64,000 nucleotides of DNA from Mycolicibacter minnesotensis (GCF_010731755.1 NZ_AP022589.1:2356001-2420000); one strand, 5' to 3'; counted from the first letter of the stretch, positions 43,554 through 52,898 are shown. Notes: generated by a model not told the origin, from the sequence alone. Program-made: numbers and translations.

Positions 43554-44330
43554 ATGCTCGGCGTGATCGGCGGTAGCGGTTTCTACGCGTTCTTCGGTGA
43601 CGATGCCCGACGTGTCCGCTATGACACCCCCTACGGGACACCCAGCGCGGAGATCACGGTGGGCACCATCGGTGGCCATGAGGTGGCGTTTCTGCCGCGG
43701 CACGGCGCATCGCACGAATACTCAGCCCACACGGTGCCCTATCGCGCCAACATGTGGGCGCTGCGCGCGCTCGGGGTGCGGCGCATCCTCGCCCCGTGTG
43801 CGGTCGGCAGCCTGACTCCGGAGCTGCCCCCCGGTTCTGTGGTGGTGCCCGACCAGTTGGTCGACCGCACCCGTGGCCGCGTCGACACCTATTTCGATGA
43901 CGGGGGAGTGCACGTCGACTTCGCCGACCCGTACTGCCCAACGTTGCGGACCGCGGTGACCGCGCTGCCCGACGTTGTCGACGGCGGAACCATGGTGGTG
44001 ATCCAGGGGCCGCGATTTTCCACCCGCGCCGAGAGCCAGTGGTTCGCCGCAGCGGGATTCCGGTTGATCAACATGACCGGGTATCCCGAGTCGGTGCTGG
44101 CACGTGAACTGGAGATGTGTTACGCCGCAGTGGCTTTGGTTACCGATCTGGATGCCGGGGTGGATGTCGGCAGTGGTGTGAAGGCCGTCGACGTGTTCGC
44201 GGAGTTTCAGAAGAACATCGAGCCCTTCAAAAAGCTGGTGCAGCAGGCCATCGAGCGCATCGACACCGAGCGGACCTGTACGCACTGCCTGCCGCACGAG
44301 GGCATTCAGCTGCCGTTCGAGCTGCCCTGA
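43554..44330 (+). CDS. pnp: 5'-methylthioadenosine phosphorylase (Rv0535)
   Basis: This 258-residue nucleoside phosphorylase has GVIGGSGFY at residues 3-11, the phosphate/substrate loop FLPRHGASHEYSAHTV near 46, and NMTGYPE near 173. VALVTDLDAG near 190 fits the MTAP rather than the PNP type of purine pocket. It salvages methylthioadenosine from polyamine and related pathways. ATG 43554 has AGGAGG upstream; the open frame extending to 43356 overlaps menA. The 3' end overlaps the convergent membrane gene by 25 bases. Confidence 0.9.
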   Translation: MLGVIGGSGFYAFFGDDARRVRYDTPYGTPSAEITVGTIGGHEVAFLPRHGASHEYSAHTVPYRANMWALRALGVRRILAPCAVGSLTPELPPGSVVVPDQLVDRTRGRVDTYFDDGGVHVDFADPYCPTLRTAVTALPDVVDGGTMVVIQGPRFSTRAESQWFAAAGFRLINMTGYPESVLARELEMCYAAVALVTDLDAGVDVGSGVKAVDVFAEFQKNIEPFKKLVQQAIERIDTERTCTHCLPHEGIQLPFELP

Positions 44331-45775
44331 GCTCCGTCGCCGCCCGCGCTGGGATCGTCTGCCCCACGATAGATCTTCGGGCCACTCGCGGGCGGCTCGA
44401 GCGCGGGCTCCGGTGATCGAAAGATGCGCGGTGCGCCGGGCTCGCCCGGCTTGGGGCGGTCGTCGGCGTGCACCGTGAGCCGTCCGGAGACGATCGCCAC
44501 CACCAGCCCGCACAACGCCAGCCCGCACAACGCCACGTCGAACGTGCTGGTGATCTGTTGTGCGAGGCCGTTGCCGTAGACCGGGTTCGCCCACGCGTCG
44601 ACACGCTGGGCGTCGGCCAGCCGCGGAGCCAGGCCCACTCCGACCACGACGCGGGCGATGGTGAAGCCGAACAAGACGGCGCTCACCGACCAGACCGCGG
44701 CAGCGGGAAGGGAGCGATTGGTCAGGTTGAGCCGCAGCCACATCGCGATGGCAGCCGTCACCACGTCGAAGGCGGCCATCGCGGCGCTGTCATAGGGCGA
44801 ATACGGCAGGTCCAGGCCGATCGCTGCGCTGAGATCGACCAGACGCATCAATGCTGATCCCAGGCTCCAGATCGTGATCAGAAGAAGCGTGTTGCGGGTG
44901 GCGCCCAACCATGTCGCCGCCGACGCGTCACGCGCCGCGGTCACCGCGAACAGTGCAGCAGCCGCCACCCACACCAGGTAGCCCTCGAAACCGACTCCCG
45001 CCGTGGAGGTGTTCTGCGCGATGCCGTGAAAACCGTCGATGTCGCGACCCACCGGAAGTGCCCAGACCAGTACCGCCGCGATCAAGGCAGCTCCGCCGAG
45101 TAGCACCACACTGAGCTGAGATGCTTTGTCGCGTCGCAGAACCCATCGCGAGGCAACGACAACCGTTGCCCACGCGACTGCCCCGTAAACCAGCGCGGTC
45201 GCCACGATCGCAATCTCCTGGCGGCCCAGACCGCTGGTGGCGTCAGCATCGGGAAGTGCGTAGCGCACGCGCCAGTACAGGTTGAACAGCACACTGGCCG
45301 TGGCGCCCGCGACCCCGGCGTAGCCCAGGAGCTTGACGACGCGCCACCACAGCCGCACCGGCCCCGCGAGCACCGGTTGCGCGGCCAGCAAAGCGCCTGC
45401 TGCACCCAGCAGTGCGCCCGGCCCGACGCCGCCGGGCGGTCGGGAGGTTCCGCCGTAGCGGATGGTCTGCACCACATCGAGGGCCACCACGCCGAGAATC
45501 AGCAGCAGATACGGGACGCTGAGTACGAGTCGTAGCCGGTCGGCGGCGGGGTTGGCCGATGCCCGCTGGATGCCCCAGGGGCCGGCGTAGGTCGCGGCCA
45601 GGGCTGCTAGCGCCAGCACTGTCGCCGCGGCCAGCGCGGCGAGCATCCCGGGCTCGGTGGCCGGAATGCCGGCACCGAAGTACAGGCTCCACGGCAATGC
45701 CGGCGCTGCCAGAAGCATCGCCGCCGCAGTCGCATCGCGGCCGATATTCCAGCTCCTGGTCGACTCGGCGATCAC
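44306..45775 (-). CDS. integral membrane protein with about twelve helices (Rv0537c family)
   Basis: This 489-residue protein is hydrophobic almost throughout. Some twelve helices run from about 15 to 425, followed by a Pro-rich cytosolic tail of about 50 residues (DDRPKPGEPGAPRIFRSPE). No transporter signature is recognised. GTG 45775 is chosen as the start; an in-frame ATG at 45805 is possible. It matches the 477-residue Rv0537c in place and size. Function unknown. Confidence 0.82.
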   Translation of the reverse strand: MIAESTRSWNIGRDATAAAMLLAAPALPWSLYFGAGIPATEPGMLAALAAATVLALAALAATYAGPWGIQRASANPAADRLRLVLSVPYLLLILGVVALDVVQTIRYGGTSRPPGGVGPGALLGAAGALLAAQPVLAGPVRLWWRVVKLLGYAGVAGATASVLFNLYWRVRYALPDADATSGLGRQEIAIVATALVYGAVAWATVVVASRWVLRRDKASQLSVVLLGGAALIAAVLVWALPVGRDIDGFHGIAQNTSTAGVGFEGYLVWVAAAALFAVTAARDASAATWLGATRNTLLLITIWSLGSALMRLVDLSAAIGLDLPYSPYDSAAMAAFDVVTAAIAMWLRLNLTNRSLPAAAVWSVSAVLFGFTIARVVVGVGLAPRLADAQRVDAWANPVYGNGLAQQITSTFDVALCGLALCGLVVAIVSGRLTVHADDRPKPGEPGAPRIFRSPEPALEPPASGPKIYRGADDPSAGGDGAQGSSNGS

Positions 45776-45893
45776 CTGCTCACCATAACCGCGGACGAGG
45801 CGCACACCACTGAACTGCGAAGATCGGTCCGCTCGGCCGTCGGTTCCGCGCGACTAGACTGGCAATTCGAGTGGCCGCGGAAGGAGGCGCGCA

Positions 45894-47726
45894 ATGGATG
45901 TCGCGCTCGGGGTGTCGGTTACCGGCGCGCTGGCTCGACTGGCGCTCGTCGAATCGGATGCCTATGGCGACGCCGTGCTCGATGAGTCCATGCTCGACCT
46001 GACGAGAAGTCCGGTCGAAACGCTCGTCGAAACGGTGACAGGCACGCATCGCATGTTGGCCGATGAAGGTCATCGACTGGCGGCTACCCGGCTGTGCTGG
46101 TCGGATTCGGAATTGATGGCGGAGCTTCGTCAGGCTTTGGAGGATGCCGGCGTCGAGAACGTCTCCGAGCAGACCCAGGCGCGCTCGGCGGTGGCATTGG
46201 CGCGCGACGTATCGGGCGAAGACGGCGAGACGACATGGCTGGCCGCCCCTGCCGGTGACGCGACGATGGCAGCGCCCGCGGTATCGGACGCCACCGTGCT
46301 GGGCGCCGCTGTTCCCGATGCCGCTTTGCCCGACGCTGCCGATGCCGACGCCGGCGCCACCGCATTGGCCCCGGCGGAGCAGGGCAGCCAGTCAGACCAG
46401 CAGCTCGCGTATTCGATGACCGATGATGACTCCGAACTGCTGCCGGTCGAGTACGCCGAGACCGACTACGAGGGCTACGAAGGCTATGACGCCTACGGTG
46501 CCGAGTATGGCGACGACGACGCCGCTGAACTCACCGAGCGCGCGGCCCCGCCGCCGGTCGGTCGGGCGCTTCTGGTGGGCAGCTCGGTCGGCGGGATCCT
46601 GGTGGCCGGATGCGCCGCGTTGGCCGTGGCCGTGACGATTGGCATCCGCCCCACCGCCGCGTCCGCGCCATCGCAGCCTCCGGTGGTGGCGGCGCCACCG
46701 CAGTCTCAACCGGTGCCCGGCAACTTCATGCCGGTGCTCCCGGCCCCGAAGCCGGTACCGTTGCCTGCGCCGCAGATTCCTGCACCCAATCCCGTTGTGG
46801 TCCCGGCTAACCCGGTACCGGCGGTCGTTGCTCCACCCCCGGCGCCTCCAGTTGCACCGGCACCGCCGGCGGTCATCCCGATTCCGATCCCGATCCCGAT
46901 CATCACCGGGCCCGTCGGTGGCGGTGGTGGCTGGTTGCCTGGCTCGGGTGGGAGCAGCAGCGGGGGAGGCGCCGGTTCTGGCGGCGGTCACACCGGGGGG
47001 AATCCCCCCGGTGGCGATGCCGGCTCAGGTGGCTCCGGATCAAGTGGCTCCGGCACGGGTGGCAACGGGTCGGGCAGCAGTGGTTCGGGCGGTAGCGGTT
47101 CGGGCAGTGACAGTTCTGGTGAAAATGGTTCCGGCGGAGGACATTCCGGGGGCACCGATACCGGCGAGGGTAACGGTAGTTCCGGTGGATCCGGCGGCAA
47201 TCCCGGCGGCTCGGGTGAGGGGACCGGTGGTTCCGGCGAGAGTGGATCTGGTGGTCACTCCGAGGGGACCGGCGGGACTGGTGGTGCCTCTGGCGGATCC
47301 GCCGATGGTGGTTCGGGCGGCGCGGGCTCGGGCGGCGAATCCGGCGGATCCGGTACCGCAGGATCGGGCAGCGGAGGATCGGGCGGCGAGGGCTCGGGGT
47401 CTGCGGGTTCGGGCAGCTCGGGTTCTGGTGCCGACGGCTCGGGCAGCGGTTCTGGTGGCGCCGGCGGCAGTTCCGGTGGCGAGTCGGGTGGCTCCGGGGC
47501 CGGTGGCTCCGGCGGAGCCTCTGGTGGTTCCGCCGGTTCCGGGGGCGGGTCCAGCTCCTCGGGATCTGGTGGTGGCGCCGGGAGTGGTTCCAGTGGTGGC
47601 TCGAGTGGCGGGTCGAGCGGCTCGAGTGGTGGCTCGAGCGGTGGCTCGAGCGGCGGTTCGAGTGGCGGCAGTTCGAGCGGTGGTTCGAGTGGTGGATCCG
47701 GCAGCAGTTCCGGCGGCGGCGACTAG
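45894..47726 (+). CDS. single-helix membrane protein with Gly/Ser-rich repeat tail (Rv0538-like)
   Basis: In this 610-residue protein, residues 1-110 form a small ordered domain (MDVALGVSVTGALARLALVE) of a mycobacterial family that recalls an actin-fold/DUF7159-like start. Residues 110-220 are acidic and disordered. One membrane helix lies at about 224-250 and a Pro-rich arm at 255-340 (IPIPIPIP at 328-336). From 341 to the end the chain is a low-complexity Gly/Ser tract of about 270 residues built of GGSGSG-like units. GGAAGGAGG precedes the ATG. M. tuberculosis Rv0538 is instead Pro-rich at this end. A surface or wall-spanning fibre is plausible but not shown. Confidence 0.85.
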   Translation: MDVALGVSVTGALARLALVESDAYGDAVLDESMLDLTRSPVETLVETVTGTHRMLADEGHRLAATRLCWSDSELMAELRQALEDAGVENVSEQTQARSAVALARDVSGEDGETTWLAAPAGDATMAAPAVSDATVLGAAVPDAALPDAADADAGATALAPAEQGSQSDQQLAYSMTDDDSELLPVEYAETDYEGYEGYDAYGAEYGDDDAAELTERAAPPPVGRALLVGSSVGGILVAGCAALAVAVTIGIRPTAASAPSQPPVVAAPPQSQPVPGNFMPVLPAPKPVPLPAPQIPAPNPVVVPANPVPAVVAPPPAPPVAPAPPAVIPIPIPIPIITGPVGGGGGWLPGSGGSSSGGGAGSGGGHTGGNPPGGDAGSGGSGSSGSGTGGNGSGSSGSGGSGSGSDSSGENGSGGGHSGGTDTGEGNGSSGGSGGNPGGSGEGTGGSGESGSGGHSEGTGGTGGASGGSADGGSGGAGSGGESGGSGTAGSGSGGSGGEGSGSAGSGSSGSGADGSGSGSGGAGGSSGGESGGSGAGGSGGASGGSAGSGGGSSSSGSGGGAGSGSSGGSSGGSSGSSGGSSGGSSGGSSGGSSSGGSSGGSGSSSGGGD

Positions 47727-47749
47727 ACCCGACCTCGCTTCAGGCGAAG

Positions 47750-48949
47750 CTAATCTGCAGAGAATTGGCGCGCCAACGCCTTTCGGTCCAGCTTGCCGAT
47801 CCCGCGTCGTGGAAGCGCAGCGACGACGTGTAGCTCGCGTGGAGCTGCGGTGGCATCGAGAGATTCTGCGACGTGGGCGCGCAACTCGGCCAGCGTTGGC
47901 GCGGTGGCGCCGGCCACCACCACGGCGGCGACCACCCGCTGCCCAAGTCTGTCGTCGGCAATCCCGAACACCGCACAGTCGGCGACCGCGGGATGGGTCG
48001 TCAATACTGCCTCTACCGGACCGGGTAGGACCGTCAGGCCTCCGGTACTGATCGCGTCGTCGGCCCGGCCCAGAACCCTCAAGCGCCCTGAGGAGTCAAG
48101 GGCGCCAACATCATCGGTCTGAAACCAGCCGGCCTCGGCGAAGGGGTCAGGGTGGATGGGGTCGCGGTAACCCTGCGCCAAGGTCGGGCCGCCGAGTGCA
48201 ATCCGCCCGTCGGCGCCGATCCGCACCCGGACGCCCGACAACGGAACGCCTTCATAGACACAGCCGCCCGCGGTTTCGCTCATTCCGTAGGTGCGTACCA
48301 CTGTGACACCAGCGGCGGCTGCTGCGTCCAGGACCGGTTGCGGCGCCGGGCCTCCGCCCAACAACACCGCATCCAGCTGGGCCAGCGTGGCGCCGGGCTC
48401 GGGATACTGCAGTGCTTTGGCGAGTTGGGTGGCGACCAGCGAGGTGTAGCGTCGACCGGGCCCCAGCTTGGCCACCGCCTCGGGCAGCCGGGCGGGATCG
48501 AATCCTGTTGTGACGTCCAGTGCTACGGGGGCCGTACCGGCGGCCAGGCTGCGCACCAGGACCTGGATGCCGGCGATGTGGTGCGGCGGCAGTGCCAGCA
48601 GCCAGTGGCCCGGTCCGCCCAGCCGGTCGTGCGTGGCGGCGGCGCTGGCCGCAAGCGCTGCACCGGTCAGCAGGGCTCCCTTGGGCACCCCGGTGGTTCC
48701 CGACGTCGCCACGACGAGTGCGACCTCGTCGCCGATCGGCTCATCGACACGCATCGCGGTCAGTGCCGACGGATCGGTGTCCGAGCCGACCGGAGTGAAT
48801 GCGGCCGCATCGCCGTCCAGGACACCCTGCAATGCGGGCAGGAGTGTCGAGACCGCCTCACCGGGTGGGATGACCAGGGCACGCAGCCGCGCTATGGGTT
48901 TCCCCCGTTGGTGGGGGCGTCGTTGGTTGGAGCGTCGTCGAGCAGCCAA
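47750..48949 (-). CDS. menE: o-succinylbenzoate-CoA ligase
   Basis: This adenylate-forming enzyme activates o-succinylbenzoate for MenB. The P-loop TSGTTGVPKGALL lies near 84. TYGMSETAGGCVY is near 212, the ATP-binding Asp is in GWFQTDDVG near 265, and the adenylation lysine is in RRGIGKLDRKALA near 387. At about 399 residues it has the short form seen in M. tuberculosis (Rv0542c). The only AUG/GUG/UUG that keeps the N-terminus is ATG 48949, which overlaps the DUF3349 gene by 58 bases; the first 20 residues look unlike the family, so the true start may be a rarer codon near 48890. Confidence 0.93.
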   Translation of the reverse strand: MAARRRSNQRRPHQRGKPIARLRALVIPPGEAVSTLLPALQGVLDGDAAAFTPVGSDTDPSALTAMRVDEPIGDEVALVVATSGTTGVPKGALLTGAALAASAAATHDRLGGPGHWLLALPPHHIAGIQVLVRSLAAGTAPVALDVTTGFDPARLPEAVAKLGPGRRYTSLVATQLAKALQYPEPGATLAQLDAVLLGGGPAPQPVLDAAAAAGVTVVRTYGMSETAGGCVYEGVPLSGVRVRIGADGRIALGGPTLAQGYRDPIHPDPFAEAGWFQTDDVGALDSSGRLRVLGRADDAISTGGLTVLPGPVEAVLTTHPAVADCAVFGIADDRLGQRVVAAVVVAGATAPTLAELRAHVAESLDATAAPRELHVVAALPRRGIGKLDRKALARQFSAD

Positions 48950-49209
48950 CCTTTGGCAGCCAACCGTTCTCGAACCCGTTCGACGTCCTCGACGGCCGGC
49001 AGCTCATTGGTCAGACGGGCGATCAGCACCCCGATGTCGATCCGGTCGAATTCGCCGCGGCCGATCAACTCGCGAGCGACATCTTTGACCTCATCGTTGG
49101 TCAGGCGCCGTGACAGCAGGGCCAGCAGCGGAACGTAGTCGTTCTGCGGCACACCGTCGGGGTACCCGGCGCGCAGCCAGGCGACGATCGAGGTGAGAAA
49201 TTTGTTCAT
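48892..49209 (-). CDS. DUF3349 protein (Rv0543c family)
   Basis: This 105-residue soluble protein matches the small all-helical DUF3349 family: SIVAWLRAGYPDGVPQNDYVPLLALL at the N-terminus (core GYPDGVPQNDYVPL). LTNDEVKDVARELIGRGEFDRIDIGVLI follows. The tail contains a duplicated DAPTNDAPTN. A solved M. tuberculosis homologue exists, but no function is established. It is coupled to menE by overlap. Confidence 0.85.
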   Translation of the reverse strand: MNKFLTSIVAWLRAGYPDGVPQNDYVPLLALLSRRLTNDEVKDVARELIGRGEFDRIDIGVLIARLTNELPAVEDVERVRERLAAKGWLLDDAPTNDAPTNGGNP

Positions 49210-49261
49210 ACTGCGTCAACTTCCCCGCGCCGACACCGGAAGGAACATGTCAGCGCCAATA

Positions 49262-49567
49262 TTACTTCTCATCAAGGCCAAACACCTCTTCCCAATTGCC
49301 CCAGTCATCCCATTGCCAGCCGATGCGATGCTCGATGAAATCGCGCGCGATGAACAACACGCCGACCAGGACCGCGGCGAGCAACAGCGCAAAGATGAAC
49401 CAGCGCAGCAGCGTCAGTTCGCGGCCGTGCTCAGTCGGCCCGTCGGCGGCGTCGCCCAGCCGTACCCCGACCGCGAACAAGGCCGGCAGTGCGGTGCCGA
49501 CCAGCAGACCGAAGATCACGATCTTGGCGGTGGCGACGTAGTCGAACCAGGTGCTGATGGCGTTCAC
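49262..49567 (-). CDS. small membrane protein paired with Pit permease, copy 1 (Rv0544c family)
   Basis: This 101-residue protein has two helices at about 9-32 and 54-75 around an acidic loop. The C-terminal segment begins IARDFIEHRIGW and is Trp-rich (WQWDDWGNW). It overlaps the upstream phosphate permease by four bases (ATGA), and a paralogue occupies the same position after the second permease. It is probably an accessory or assembly partner of the permease; this is inference from the conserved pairing. Confidence 0.82.
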   Translation of the reverse strand: MNAISTWFDYVATAKIVIFGLLVGTALPALFAVGVRLGDAADGPTEHGRELTLLRWFIFALLLAAVLVGVLFIARDFIEHRIGWQWDDWGNWEEVFGLDEK

Positions 49568-50769
49568 GCACCGACTCCCTCCGCGCCGACCTCGTCAGGA
49601 ATATCGGAGATACTCGTTGGTGGTGCAATGACTTCGAGTCCGTCGGTCATGTGTGCGCCCCACTCAGCGGTGACGTTGGTGTGGTCGACCGGGACCTTGC
49701 GGGACTGCAGCCAGATGAGCATGGAGACGCCCACCAGCAACACCAGTCCGGTGATGGTGCCGGCGTAGCCGCCGATGCGGTGGATCAGCTGGTAGGTACC
49801 CGCCCCGATGGCCCCCGCCAGCGGCAGCGTGATCACCCAGGCGGTCGCCATCCGTCGCGCGACCCCCCAGCGCACCTTCGCGCCCGGCTTGCCCAGGCCC
49901 GAACCCAGTACCGATCCGGTCACCACCTGGGTGGTCGACAACGAATAGCCGAAATGGCTGGACAGCAAAATGATGGCTGCCGAGGAAGATTCAGCGGCCA
50001 TGCCCTGGGGGGATTCGATTTCCACGAGCCCCTTGCCCAGTGTCCGGATGACGCGCCACCCACCGAAGTAGGTGCCGGCGGCCATCGCCACCGCACACGA
50101 CACGATCACCCATAGCGGCGGGGTGACGTCGGTCTTGAGTGCGGCCCCGTAGGAGATCAGGGCGAGGAAGATCACGCCCATGGTCTTCTGGGCGTCGTTG
50201 GTGCCGTGCGCCAGCGACATCAGGGCAGCAGAGAACACCTGGCCGCGTCGGAAATCCCGCAGGGTGCGTCCCCGTGAGACGCCCCGGGTCAGCCGGTAGA
50301 CCAGCCAGGTTCCGACCGTGGCGACCAGTGTCGCGGCCAGCACCGCGATCACCGTCGGCACCAGCACCTTGGAGACCACTCCAGGCCAGCGCACGCCGGC
50401 TTTGCCGGCCGCGGCCAGCATGGCGCCCACCACACCGCCGATCAGGGCGTGTGAGGAGCTTGAGGGGATGCCGAGCAGCCAGGTCGTCAGGTTCCAGACG
50501 ATGCCGCCGACTAGTCCGGCGAACATCACCTCCAGTGTCACCAGGTTCGTGACCACCAGATCCTTGGCCACCGTGGCGGCGACCTGGGTCGACATGAACG
50601 CGCCGACAAGGTTCAGCGTTGCACAGAGCGTCACCGCGGTCTTGGGCTTGAGCGCACCGCTGGCGATCCCGGTGGCAACCGCGTTGCCGGTGTCATGGAA
50701 GCCGTTGGTGAAGTCGAAGGCCAATGCGGTGATCACGACCGTGATCAACAGGAACAGCTCCAAGGTCAC
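49564..50769 (-). CDS. pitA: inorganic phosphate transporter, PiT family, copy 1
   Basis: This 401-residue permease has an inverted repeat of helices. The PiT signatures are FDFTNGFHDTGNAVAT near 20 and its counterpart AHGTNDAQKTMGVIFLAL near 206. A Ser-rich GIPSSSSHALIGG lies near 97 and the matching YSLSTTQVVTGS near 289. It imports phosphate with a proton, usually as metal-phosphate. Its C-terminal 60 residues are cytosolic. It lies 43 bases after the copy-2 module and appears to be cotranscribed with it. Confidence 0.93.
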   Translation of the reverse strand: MTLELFLLITVVITALAFDFTNGFHDTGNAVATGIASGALKPKTAVTLCATLNLVGAFMSTQVAATVAKDLVVTNLVTLEVMFAGLVGGIVWNLTTWLLGIPSSSSHALIGGVVGAMLAAAGKAGVRWPGVVSKVLVPTVIAVLAATLVATVGTWLVYRLTRGVSRGRTLRDFRRGQVFSAALMSLAHGTNDAQKTMGVIFLALISYGAALKTDVTPPLWVIVSCAVAMAAGTYFGGWRVIRTLGKGLVEIESPQGMAAESSSAAIILLSSHFGYSLSTTQVVTGSVLGSGLGKPGAKVRWGVARRMATAWVITLPLAGAIGAGTYQLIHRIGGYAGTITGLVLLVGVSMLIWLQSRKVPVDHTNVTAEWGAHMTDGLEVIAPPTSISDIPDEVGAEGVGA

Positions 50770-50812
50770 CGTGCGGATTTTTGCAGCCGCACGCCTGCCT
50801 TGTCGAACCGGG

Positions 50813-51106
50813 TCAGCCCCGCTTGGCGCCGAGCAGGTACCAGCCCAGGTGGTGACCCAAGAAGTCGCGGGCGATGAAGAGCACGCCGATGACCGCCACG
50901 GCCAGCACCAGCAGGAAGATCGCCCAGCTCAAGGCGACCATCAGTGGCCGGCGCGCGCCCGTGGTGCCGTCGGCGACCGCGGGGACACCATTGCCTGCGA
51001 CGTTGACCCGTACACCGACGGCGAACAGCGCCGGCAGCAACCCGCCGACGAGCAGTCCGAAGACCAGGATCTTGCAGGTGGCTGCCAGGTTGAACCACTG
51101 ATTCAT
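50813..51106 (-). CDS. small membrane protein paired with Pit permease, copy 2
   Basis: This 97-residue paralogue of the 49.3-kb protein has two helices (about 9-31 and 54-76), the same WFNLAATCKILVFGLLVGGLLPALFA start (core CKILVFGLLVGG) and the same IARDFLGHHLGWYL end. It overlaps its own permease by four bases. Together with the next gene it forms the second of two tandem permease/partner modules. Confidence 0.82.
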   Translation of the reverse strand: MNQWFNLAATCKILVFGLLVGGLLPALFAVGVRVNVAGNGVPAVADGTTGARRPLMVALSWAIFLLVLAVAVIGVLFIARDFLGHHLGWYLLGAKRG

Positions 51107-52380
51107 GAGCGGATGACCTCACGTGAGTTGGGGTCGTCGGTGGAGACGACGGTCAACTGTGGGCCCTCGGAGTCGGAGTTGAACGCCATCCTCAGGGCGT
51201 TCTCGACTTCGCGGCCGGCCTCTTCGGGTTGCACGGCGGGGGCATCCAGACCGCCGGTGAGGCTGCCGTCCCATTCGGCGTTGACATTGTTGTGGTCGAT
51301 GCGTGCCCGGCGCGACCGCAGCCAGATCGCCAGGACCGCGGTGATCAGCAGCACCACCCCGATGATGATCCCGGGGTAGCCGCCGATGCCGTGGACCAGG
51401 CCGTAGGCACCCGAGCCGACCCCGCCTGCCATGGGCAGGGTCACCAGCCAGGCGGCCGCCATGCGTCCGGCGACACCCCAGCGCACTTGCGCGCCCGGCT
51501 TGCCGACGCCGCTGCCCAGCACCGATCCGGTGGCGACCTGGGTGGTCGACAGCGAGTAGCCGAAGTGGCTGGACAGCAGGATGACGGAGGCAGCGGCGGA
51601 CTCGGCGGCCATCCCCTGCGGGGATTTGATCTCGACGAGGCCCTTGCCCAGGGTGCGGATCACCCGCCAGCCGCCGGTGTAAGTGCCGGCCGACATGGCC
51701 AGCGCGCAGCTCACGATCACCCACAGCGGGGGCATCGTGGCCGAGGTGCTTACGGCGCCGTAGGACATCAGGGCGAGGAAGATCACGCCCATGGTCTTCT
51801 GTGCGTCGTTGGTCCCGTGCGCCAGCGAGACCAGCGCCGCTGAGCCGATCTGACCGTGCCGGAACACCTTCTCCGCCTGCTTCTCGTCGACGCCCCGGGT
51901 GATGCGATACACCAGCCAGGTGCCGACCGAGGCGATCAATGTCGCGACCACGGTGGCCACCACCGCCGGAACCAGCACCTTGGAGACCACCCCGCTCCAG
52001 TTCACCCCGTGCCCGCCGACCGCGGCGATCATCGCGCCCACGATGCCGCCGATCAGGGCGTGCGAGGAGCTGGAGGGGATGCCGAGCAGCCACGTCAGCA
52101 GGTTCCACACGATGCCGCCGACCAGGCCGGCGAAGACGATCTCGAGGGTCACCAGGTGGGCGTCGACTAAGCCTTTGGCGATCGTCGCGGCGACCGCGGT
52201 GGACAGGAAGGCGCCGATCAGGTTCAGGCAGGCCGACATGGTGACCGCTGCCTTGGGCTTCAGCGCCCCACTGGCGATCGATGTCGCCATGGCGTTGCCG
52301 GTGTCGTGGAATCCGTTGGTGAAATCGAAGGCCAAAGCCGTGATCACCACGATGATTAGCAGGAGCAGTTCAAGGCTCAC
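51103..52380 (-). CDS. inorganic phosphate transporter, PiT family, copy 2
   Basis: This 425-residue paralogue of the downstream permease shares the same motifs: FDFTNGFHDTGNAMAT near 20, GIPSSSSHALIGG near 97, AHGTNDAQKTMG near 207 and YSLSTTQVATGS near 290. The two are alike over the first 350 residues and differ in the C-terminal tail, which is acidic here (about 365-425). M. tuberculosis has one pitA at this site. The duplicate includes the small partner gene, so the unit that was copied is the two-gene module. Confidence 0.92.
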   Translation of the reverse strand: MSLELLLLIIVVITALAFDFTNGFHDTGNAMATSIASGALKPKAAVTMSACLNLIGAFLSTAVAATIAKGLVDAHLVTLEIVFAGLVGGIVWNLLTWLLGIPSSSSHALIGGIVGAMIAAVGGHGVNWSGVVSKVLVPAVVATVVATLIASVGTWLVYRITRGVDEKQAEKVFRHGQIGSAALVSLAHGTNDAQKTMGVIFLALMSYGAVSTSATMPPLWVIVSCALAMSAGTYTGGWRVIRTLGKGLVEIKSPQGMAAESAAASVILLSSHFGYSLSTTQVATGSVLGSGVGKPGAQVRWGVAGRMAAAWLVTLPMAGGVGSGAYGLVHGIGGYPGIIIGVVLLITAVLAIWLRSRRARIDHNNVNAEWDGSLTGGLDAPAVQPEEAGREVENALRMAFNSDSEGPQLTVVSTDDPNSREVIRS

Positions 52381-52493
52381 GGGAACATCACGGATTAGAT
52401 TCTGAGGCTTGCGCGGCGCCGTTGTCTAACGATTGTGCAGGCGAAACGCGGGTGTATGTCGAAGCGTCTCGAACTGTTTCCCCGTCGTTAACC

Positions 52494-52898
52494 TCAGGGC
52501 TTCTGGGGGTTGTCTCCGCGGGTGTCGCGGCGCAGTGGATGGTCGTCGGGGACCTCGACGAAGATCAACGTCAGGCCGTCGGGATCGGTGACATGCATCT
52601 CGCGCAGACCCCACGGTTCGCGGCGCCACGGCCGGGCGATGGCGACTCCGCGTTGCTCCAACTCCGCTTGGGTGGCGGCGACGTCACGGACCTGCAGCCA
52701 CAGTGCCCCCGAGAAGTTCGCCCCCGCATGCTCGGGGTTGCCGTGGCCGGCCAGTTCGATCAGCGACTGCCCGGCGTAGAAGACCATGCCGGCGCCGTAG
52801 TCGCGGGCGATCGCCAGCCCGATCTCGTCGCGGTAGAACTGCAGCGAGCGTTGATAGTCGGCCGGACGGAGCAGGAAGCGGCTGGCTAGAACCTCCAT
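52494..52898 (-). CDS. glyoxalase/bleomycin resistance-fold protein (Rv0546c)
   Basis: This 134-residue VOC-superfamily protein has two beta-alpha-beta-beta-beta modules. RFLLRPADYQRSLQFYRDEIGL leads the first, and EMHVTDPDGLTLIFVEVPDD closes the second with a metal-ligand Glu. ATG 52898 is the family start; the longer frame reaches into the neighbouring dehydrogenase. It is probably a small-molecule lyase or binding protein. It lies ten bases after the SDR gene on the same strand. Confidence 0.87.
   Translation of the reverse strand: MEVLASRFLLRPADYQRSLQFYRDEIGLAIARDYGAGMVFYAGQSLIELAGHGNPEHAGANFSGALWLQVRDVAATQAELEQRGVAIARPWRREPWGLREMHVTDPDGLTLIFVEVPDDHPLRRDTRGDNPQKP

Noticed and set aside
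46639..48051. 470-codon plus-strand frame overlapping the Gly/Ser-rich gene and menE
   Set aside because: It is a +1 shadow of the Gly/Ser codons and has no domain. The in-frame gene starts after a strong ribosome site and has ordered N-terminal sequence.
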